Shown one piece after another: positions 1 through 4,932 of a stretch of 6,452 bases of DNA (position 1 is the stretch's first letter; every line of letters begins with the position of its first letter). The DNA is from UBA6065 sp038063975 (lineage in GTDB: Bacteria; Patescibacteriota; Minisyncoccia; Phycocordibacterales; UBA6065). The DNA is taken from assembly GCA_038063975.1 (NCBI GenBank), contig JBBTTY010000047.1:1-6452 (forward strand), in the 5' to 3' direction. The position numbers and the translations under genes were made by a program. The notes below the pieces were generated by a model. The model did no database searches and had not been told where the DNA came from. It saw nothing but the letters and a program-made list of their open reading frames with translations.

Positions 1-2399
1 TGTTTTTTACCGAAAAATGGGGTCTTGTTGTACGCATTTAAATCCAACCAATAGCTCTTTATATTCGGTGTTGAGGTAGAAATTGAAAGAGCGCTCGGGG
101 CAACGACAGTACTGTCGCCATCGAGTACTATAATCGGTTTGTATTGAATAACCGACTTCCCTCGTTTTATACCTTTATAATATTCAATGCCCGACACTGT
201 ATCTATTCCCCACCCGGCGATTTGAATTAATTCAGTATCAGATGACGGCAACCACGTATCCAAAGATTTATGAGTCACTTTTGCATTTTCCAAAAGTAAT
301 GAATTGAGCTTCTTTTCTATAAGAAAGTCATGAAGGAGAGTTGATGAAGCGATGGCCGTTCCATTTTCTCGCATTTTTATAACCGGATCAGAAACAAAAT
401 CAAAATATGAAGCCGAAGGCAACAAATTGTAAGCACTAGGCATATTGATTGAAAGCTCCATGGCTGTCTTTGCCGAAAGGATAAGCGGAATACTCTGACC
501 AAAGCCATGGAGCAAAGCGCCGATAGTTTGCGGAGTGCCTACTTGCGGAACTGCTATAAAAATTATTTTGTCGATGAAATCGGCCAAACCTATTTCAGAA
601 AGTTTTATCATGAGAGCTTTGGCCAAGAGACCGCCATTTGAATGAGCTATCAGTGTAACTTTGCCTGTTTTTGAATTATTCACCAGACGTTTGAGTTCTT
701 GAATAATATAAGGCGATGAAGTGGCTTTTGTATATAAAATATTGTTTTCCGTCTTCTTTCCATTTTTTAGGATTTGATCGAAAGACAATCGCCAATCATA
801 AGCAAGAGGCTCCCAATCATTGATTATTCCTTCTTTTTTTAAACCATCCATCATGGCGATAAAAGATTTATAAATGTTTAGACCAATTATAGGTATCAGA
901 GCTTCATCCAAAACATCTCGAGTGTAAATATCTGGATTGATGCTCTCTCCTGTATTGTTCATAAAGAGTTGTGATACGAGATTGCCACCGATGGTTGGTT
1001 CCCATAATCTCTTCTCGCCCTGATCTTTTGTTTTATAGAGTCTGCTCGCCTCGAGACCCGGCAGAAATAGAACATTCGAACAACAAACATCTCTCGGATC
1101 GGCTGAAAGCCATGGAGTAAAGAAAATATTGTCCGAAACTGTATTTCCCAGACCTGATTGATTTGAGATTACGTGATAGGGACCTAATTTGTCGCCCCAA
1201 AAATTATTTTCGGCATGAACCGTAACGGCCGGAGCATGAGCCGAAATTCCATACTGTAAATTTTCACTTATATTTGAATTTGAAATAGTCGTGGTGGCGA
1301 ATATATTCTCGATGCCTATGGCACCACGGCGTATAGTTGAATTTTTAACTAAAAGATTTGCCCGGACAACAGATATCCCTGATTGACCAAAGTCTTCTAT
1401 GAGAGAATCATCGAGTAACATGTCGGATCCCCTCTCATTTGATTGATAGAGTTCTATTGCATTGCTTGTCGTATTGGAAAATTTCGATTTCTTAATATCT
1501 GCTCTCGATCCAATGAGCATTATGAACGCCGAACTGGATACAGGAGATAAAATGGTGTCCATTGATACATCATAGAGGGAGACGATGCTCCCATAACTGG
1601 CTTGTATGCCATATGAATGCATTCCTGATATGCGCGTCGACGTGGCAAAAAGCGATGATCCATACAAAACAAGAGCAAAGTCAGAAAAGGTAGAATTAAT
1701 GTCGGAGTTTATAAACTTTACATGAGAACCTTTGAAAATATTGAAGAGTGATTGCCTCTTCAAAGCACCTGTAGTAATAAAAGAATCTTTGACAGATAAA
1801 GTGCTGGTACCCAGGAGCATGATGGTGTCACTCGAATCAAATATTGAATTGTTTATCTCTCCATAAGCACGATTGATAAAAATGATTTTGTCCCAAAATA
1901 AACGGCTATCGCGTATGAAGAGACCGCCACCATCTGAATTGATACGCAAAGGAATCTTTACATCTATATTTACAAAATCTGCTTTGCCACCATCATATAT
2001 ATATGTATAAAGCTCGCCATCAAAAGCAATCTGGCCAAATTCAGGGAATTCATCCAAGAGATGCATGGTGGAATCTATAATTATTTTTTGAGAATTTCTA
2101 TATCCAAAAATAACCTCGCCATATACTAGGATGTATGGCTTATTTGAAACAGCAATTATAGTGCCCGGTTCTATGGAAAGTTTTGCGCCCTTTTCTATGA
2201 TCAAATCAGAAGAAATTATAAAGGGGCTTTCATCTCGCCGCCATGTCGTATCACTCGTTATACGTTCAGGTGCAATAACAAAAGCCGAAATCGAACCGAC
2301 AAAAGAAAAGAAAAAGTAAATTACACCGAAAAAAAGAAGAAAACTAGCGAACAGTTTAGCGAACAGTCGCCGTCTGATTGCTTTCGGCCTTCTGATCAA
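1..2399 (-). CDS. Membrane-anchored beta-helix protein fused to LCAT-like alpha/beta hydrolase (C-terminus cut by window edge)
   Basis: An open frame with no stop runs from about 2399 off the left edge, giving 799 residues. Residues 1-11 are Arg/Lys-rich (MIRRPKAIRRR) and about 16-43 are a hydrophobic anchor. Residues about 45-430 are rich in Asn/Ser/Ile turns such as VKNSTIRRG, and FWGDKLGP at 400-407 resembles the NxWGDxxGP motif that often closes right-handed beta-helices. After a CC pair the hydrolase begins: PGLEASRL at 447-454, YDWR at 534-537, AHSNGG with the likely nucleophile Ser587, PSAYNLLP at 654-661, and DGDSTV at 760-765 with likely catalytic Asp762. These match the LCAT/phospholipase A2-type acyltransferase family in order. 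The catalytic His should lie beyond the window. The start is uncertain: TTG at 2399 gives a clean charged-plus-hydrophobic N-terminus. ATG at 2498 is also in frame, 1 nt after the upstream stop, but adds a Ser/Leu-rich stretch that looks like a shadow of the small gene there. Substrate is unknown; an outside-facing esterase, phospholipase or acyltransferase is inferred. Confidence 0.88.
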   Translation of the reverse strand, partial: MIRRPKAIRRRLFAKLFASFLLFFGVIYFFFSFVGSISAFVIAPERITSDTTWRRDESPFIISSDLIIEKGAKLSIEPGTIIAVSNKPYILVYGEVIFGYRNSQKIIIDSTMHLLDEFPEFGQIAFDGELYTYIYDGGKADFVNIDVKIPLRINSDGGGLFIRDSRLFWDKIIFINRAYGEINNSIFDSSDTIMLLGTSTLSVKDSFITTGALKRQSLFNIFKGSHVKFINSDINSTFSDFALVLYGSSLFATSTRISGMHSYGIQASYGSIVSLYDVSMDTILSPVSSSAFIMLIGSRADIKKSKFSNTTSNAIELYQSNERGSDMLLDDSLIEDFGQSGISVVRANLLVKNSTIRRGAIGIENIFATTTISNSNISENLQYGISAHAPAVTVHAENNFWGDKLGPYHVISNQSGLGNTVSDNIFFTPWLSADPRDVCCSNVLFLPGLEASRLYKTKDQGEKRLWEPTIGGNLVSQLFMNNTGESINPDIYTRDVLDEALIPIIGLNIYKSFIAMMDGLKKEGIINDWEPLAYDWRLSFDQILKNGKKTENNILYTKATSSPYIIQELKRLVNNSKTGKVTLIAHSNGGLLAKALMIKLSEIGLADFIDKIIFIAVPQVGTPQTIGALLHGFGQSIPLILSAKTAMELSINMPSAYNLLPSASYFDFVSDPVIKMRENGTAIASSTLLHDFLIEKKLNSLLLENAKVTHKSLDTWLPSSDTELIQIAGWGIDTVSGIEYYKGIKRGKSVIQYKPIIVLDGDSTVVAPSALSISTSTPNIKSYWLDLNAYNKTPFFGKK
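2344..2367 (-). repeat. 12-bp tandem duplication making double stop codons
   Basis: The unit ACTGTTCGCTAR occurs twice back to back on the minus strand. In the frame of the 43-residue protein each copy reads Thr-Val-Arg-stop, giving TAA then TAG. In the hydrolase frame the same bases read Leu-Phe-Ala-Lys then Leu-Phe-Ala-Ser, part of the membrane anchor. The duplication is in phase for both frames, so it leaves both genes intact. Confidence 0.8.
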
Positions 2400-2487
2400 A
2401 ATAGCCCGTAAAATAGAGCGTGCCCATAGCAAACAAAATGATAGCGCTAAAGCCGAGAGCGAACTTAAAGAAAGTTTTGTCGAACAT
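2356..2487 (-). CDS. Small single-pass membrane protein, 43 residues
   Basis: ATG at 2487 opens a 43-codon frame ending in TAA at 2356. The protein starts MFDKTFFKF. Residues about 8-30 form one hydrophobic segment with small residues (Ala, Gly, Ser), followed by a short polar tail rich in Gln, Asn and Thr, ending TVR. It lies 12 nt after the stop of the LTD-PKD gene and overlaps the proposed hydrolase start by 44 nt in another frame, so it sits inside an apparent operon. Its codons look ordinary, whereas the overlapping hydrolase frame here uses many rare-type Arg codons (AGG, CGG, CGA), which favours this frame as the coding one upstream of 2400. No strong Shine-Dalgarno is seen; a weak AGAAG lies 16 nt upstream. 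No family is recognised. A membrane partner of one of the neighbouring surface proteins is possible. It could instead be an accidental frame. Confidence 0.6.
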   Translation of the reverse strand: MFDKTFFKFALGFSAIILFAMGTLYFTGYFDQKAESNQTATVR

Positions 2488-2499
2488 ACTTTTATCATA

Positions 2500-3750
2500 T
2501 CATCTTCTGAATGCTTCTCTAAGTTTTTTTATAAACTCTTTTTCACTCATGCCTTCTGGTAGGAGAATAAGTGGATTTCCTGCTATATTCAGCAATGTAG
2601 AATTGTCGATTGATTTAACGGTCAAGATTTTACCTCTGGGATTAGCCACCCTCACAAAATCTTTCAGAACTGAAAATTTGGTTACGGTGGCCGGCAATTT
2701 TACCGAAGAATGGGGAGAAATTATCGTGTCAGTCGGTATAATAAATCGACTGCCATTCGTTTCTAGAATAAAACCGCCGAGATTGAGCTCATAAATATCT
2801 CGATTTGAAATTTCTATGTATTCTGCGTTCGCCGAGATTATAATTATTTTTGGTTCAATGATTTTGACTTTCGCCTTTGAAACGGCACTCACTCCTCCAC
2901 TCTGACTATTGAGAATGACCACATATTCGCCGACAAACTCATATGTATGAGAGATGAATTGGCCGGCTTTTTGAGTGCCGTCGCCCATAGACCAGAAACT
3001 GGACACTGTATTGCCCGGAGAGATATTTTTTGAACTTTTGGTTTTTGCTTCAAAAAACAGTGGCACGCCCACAAATCCGAGTCGAGGTCGGCCAGCCGTT
3101 ACTTCCAGTTCTGGCGGGTCATAAGATATATTGGCAATCGATTGATTTGAATGGGAAGAGTAAATGGCTCGTTCTCCTGTCATGTCTGTTATGTCCCCTG
3201 TACTATTAGCAATTATATTTGTCGTACTCGTTGTGGCAGTTATCTGCGAATTATTATCAGTTTCCCGCCCCGGTGTAGGTATTGCCACTATCCAGACGGA
3301 AGCGGTTTTTTGAAGAGATTTTCCGTCTCCCTGTCCGCCGATTGACGGAGAATATGATACGGAATCTATGTCAGAGAGGACATCGTCACGGAGAACGAGA
3401 GTTTCGCCAGAATTGTTCAGAGAAAATGCACTATTAAAAAGCAAACCGCTAAAGCTGGGATTATCTGCAACAAATTTGGCAGGGTCATCGGCAATAATGG
3501 CAAAACCGCCGGGAGAGAGGCTAGATACAGTCAGTGTATTTATTTTGTGATTTGTATTGGCTTCAAAAAGTTTCCATACAGACAAATCGGTGGCACTGAG
3601 GCCGATATTTTGTATCTCTATCCATTCTCTCCCCGTATCGGTTCCATCGAGGTCATACATTATTTCTGTAATGACAACTTGAGCACTCATTCCGAACGGC
3701 ACTATTAAAAATATAATAATGGGAATCAAAAAATTCTTTATCTTTTTCAT
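2500..3750 (-). CDS. Secreted lamin-tail-domain / PKD-domain protein
   Basis: This 416-residue protein begins with a signal peptide: MKKIK, then a hydrophobic core to about residue 20 and a likely signal peptidase I site after MSA (21-23). Residues about 25-160 form a lamin-tail domain (LTD), recognisable from VVITEIMYDL, GREWIEIQN, WKLFEANTNH, LSPGGFAIIAD, FSLNNSGETLVLRD and the closing IDSVSYS. A Thr/Ser/Asn-rich linker covers about 161-212. Residues about 213-298 are a PKD-type Ig-like domain with WSMGDGTQ and HTYEFVGEYVV. Residues about 302-380 look like a second, diverged LTD half (EYIEISN, LGGFIL, ISPHSSVKL). The C-terminus is basic (KKLREAFRR) with no membrane anchor or sorting motif. 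It has no cysteine, so disulfides are not used. LTD and PKD modules are usually binding or scaffold domains, so a cell-surface or secreted adhesive role is inferred, with no enzymatic motif. It lies 45 nt after the upstream gene and 12 nt before the small membrane protein. Confidence 0.92.
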   Translation of the reverse strand: MKKIKNFLIPIIIFLIVPFGMSAQVVITEIMYDLDGTDTGREWIEIQNIGLSATDLSVWKLFEANTNHKINTLTVSSLSPGGFAIIADDPAKFVADNPSFSGLLFNSAFSLNNSGETLVLRDDVLSDIDSVSYSPSIGGQGDGKSLQKTASVWIVAIPTPGRETDNNSQITATTSTTNIIANSTGDITDMTGERAIYSSHSNQSIANISYDPPELEVTAGRPRLGFVGVPLFFEAKTKSSKNISPGNTVSSFWSMGDGTQKAGQFISHTYEFVGEYVVILNSQSGGVSAVSKAKVKIIEPKIIIISANAEYIEISNRDIYELNLGGFILETNGSRFIIPTDTIISPHSSVKLPATVTKFSVLKDFVRVANPRGKILTVKSIDNSTLLNIAGNPLILLPEGMSEKEFIKKLREAFRR

Positions 3751-3764
3751 GCGACCATCATCGC
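3751..3764 (-). other. Short hairpin and 4-codon frame at the LTD-PKD start
   Basis: On the minus strand GCGATGATGGTCGC forms a 4-bp stem (GCGA/TCGC) with a six-base loop directly before the ATG at 3750. The same bases hold ATG ATG GTC GCA TGA, whose stop overlaps the gene's start as ATGA. No recognisable Shine-Dalgarno lies upstream, so coupling through this tiny frame is conceivable, but the stem is short and chance is a fair explanation. Confidence 0.25.
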
Positions 3765-3795
3765 AAAATCGAGATAAAGAAAAGATGAAGAAAAT

Positions 3796-4776
3796 TTAAT
3801 AACTTATTTGATCAACAATCAAGTTCGTGGCATCGTATAGAGTTATAATCTCCCTATTCGCGGCCCAGAGTTGATGAGATTTGCCTAAAAATATTCGCCA
3901 TTGTTTGGAAGCAAAATTTGGCGAGTAGCGATTGTTTGCTACACATGAGGGATAATTGAGACGTACTTTTATAAAAGCCCTGCATTGAGATGTCAGTTCG
4001 TCAAAGCGCTCGATATCAGTCTTCTGGGGATTTTGACAACGACTGAGAGATTGGAGATAGTCGTAACATTCGTCAGTCACTGTGCGGATTTGACTATCGT
4101 TTGTCGGATAAGGACATTGTTGCTCTATAGGCGGACTAAAAGGATAATTTTCTAAATAGCCTAGACACATATTTTCTCGGAAATTTGTAGTAATAGGTAA
4201 AGGAAAATAGCTGAAAGGACCACTAGTGGTAATTATTGCCGTATCATCAGTTCCCAATATGATATTTCCCACTGAATATTTGCCGCTGGGATCCAGAAAT
4301 CCTGTGCCTTGACCTATCGTTCCGGATTCGGCGCTCGGATATACATAACTGTTTTGGCTATATTCTATAGGCCGAGTGCCTTTTGCATTTGTCACTTTCC
4401 AGCCTGTGATATTGACCGGCGCTCCATCGTTTTTGATAGTTATGTATTCTTCGTACGGTTGAATCGTATAGCTGGCGTTGCCAGATGATAAATAAACTTT
4501 GCCGGAATATTTTGAACGGTTTTTACTATCAATATTGCTCACTGCTGTTCTATCCGATCCGCCGCCGGAGTAATTTCCATAATTTGCCGAATCCAAAAAG
4601 TTGAGCAGTGAATTTGTCTTTCCCATATAATCTGTGGAATAAGAACCGCCAGAAGAAGATGGTGATGATCCGATAGGCGCTGTATATTTCGCCGCCATAG
4701 CAAAAAGTAAAAAGAGAACAGAGAGGCCTACAACTATAGCGATGAGCGCTTTTATAATACCTCTATTATTTTTCAT
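3796..4776 (-). CDS. Membrane-anchored lamin-tail-like protein with cysteine-rich insertion
   Basis: The 326-residue protein starts MKNNRGIIK and has an N-terminal membrane segment at about residues 9-30, followed by a Ser/Gly/Tyr-rich flexible stretch to about 95. EEYITIKNDGAPVNITGWKV (about 109-128) matches the opening strands of a lamin-tail domain, and the extreme C-terminus (WRIFLGKSHQLW, REIITLYDATNLIVDQISY) matches its closing strands. Between them lies a region with all six cysteines of the mature protein (204, 221, 237, 247, 265, 278), probably disulfide-bonded outside the cell. The N-in, C-out topology follows from the basic N-terminus. ATG at 4776 is chosen over the in-frame ATG at 4812 because the -10 box lies between them and the longer form adds residues before the natural basic N-terminus; AAAGG sits just before the chosen start. 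Function is unknown; a surface anchoring or binding role is inferred from the LTD fold and the LTD-PKD neighbour. It is probably the first gene of the operon. Confidence 0.88.
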   Translation of the reverse strand: MKNNRGIIKALIAIVVGLSVLFLLFAMAAKYTAPIGSSPSSSGGSYSTDYMGKTNSLLNFLDSANYGNYSGGGSDRTAVSNIDSKNRSKYSGKVYLSSGNASYTIQPYEEYITIKNDGAPVNITGWKVTNAKGTRPIEYSQNSYVYPSAESGTIGQGTGFLDPSGKYSVGNIILGTDDTAIITTSGPFSYFPLPITTNFRENMCLGYLENYPFSPPIEQQCPYPTNDSQIRTVTDECYDYLQSLSRCQNPQKTDIERFDELTSQCRAFIKVRLNYPSCVANNRYSPNFASKQWRIFLGKSHQLWAANREIITLYDATNLIVDQISY

Positions 4777-4783
4777 ACCTTTT

Positions 4784-4812
4784 ATTATACCGAAAAAGTC
4801 AAAGTAGCACAT
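4784..4812 (-). promoter_or_regulatory. Probable promoter, possibly giving a leaderless transcript
   Basis: A perfect TATAAT lies at 4789-4784 on the minus strand, seven bases before the ATG at 4776. The usual distance from -10 to transcription start would place +1 at or next to that ATG, so the message would be leaderless or nearly so. The -35 position at a 17-nt spacing (4812-4807) reads ATGTGC, a poor match. A TTGACT at 4802-4797 is only seven bases from the -10 box and too close. The box lies immediately downstream of the previous unit's terminator, which fits a new transcription unit. Confidence 0.5.
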
Positions 4813-4825
4813 AAAGAAAAAAGCA

Positions 4826-4859
4826 AAACAAAAACCACCCGTTGGGGTGGTTTTTGTTT
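4826..4859 (-). terminator. Intrinsic terminator, 15-bp perfect stem
   Basis: The arms AAACAAAAACCACCC and GGGTGGTTTTTGTTT (minus-strand reading) pair perfectly over 15 bp around a four-base loop. On the minus strand the GC-rich part is followed by TTTTTGTTTTGCTTTTTT, so it should end the surface-protein transcript 74 nt past its stop codon. The A/T-symmetric arms mean it could also act on the plus strand, but no plus-strand gene is seen. It separates the surface-protein gene from the LTD operon. Confidence 0.9.
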
Positions 4860-4869
4860 CTACTAGACA

Positions 4870-4898
4870 AATCCGGGTTCTTTGAAAACAACCAGATT
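4870..4898 (-). other. Imperfect hairpin in the 3' untranslated region
   Basis: Between the surface-protein stop codon and the terminator, minus-strand AATCTGGTT can pair with AACCCGGATT across a ten-base loop, with one G-T pair and one bulged C. It would precede the terminator in the 3' end of the message and might protect it, or be chance. The rest of the 73-base interval holds nothing recognisable. Confidence 0.3.
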
Positions 4899-4932
4899 CG
4901 CTAGACCTTTAAACCCAATTGACTTATGCGGT

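Noticed and set aside
2131..2319. 62-codon plus-strand frame
   Set aside because: It is antisense to the hydrolase gene's N-terminal and early beta-helix region and shows no protein-like features.
2420..2794. 124-codon open frame on the plus strand
   Set aside because: It lies opposite the end of the LTD-PKD gene and the small membrane gene, has no recognisable domain, and the minus-strand frame has a clear signal peptide and LTD/PKD motifs.
4797..4802. TTGACT as a -35 box
   Set aside because: It is only seven bases from the TATAAT box, far short of the usual spacing of about 17.
4777..4812. In-frame ATG at 4812 as the start of the cysteine-containing LTD-like protein
   Set aside because: It would place the TATAAT box inside the coding region and put MCYFDFFG before a typical basic membrane-anchor N-terminus.
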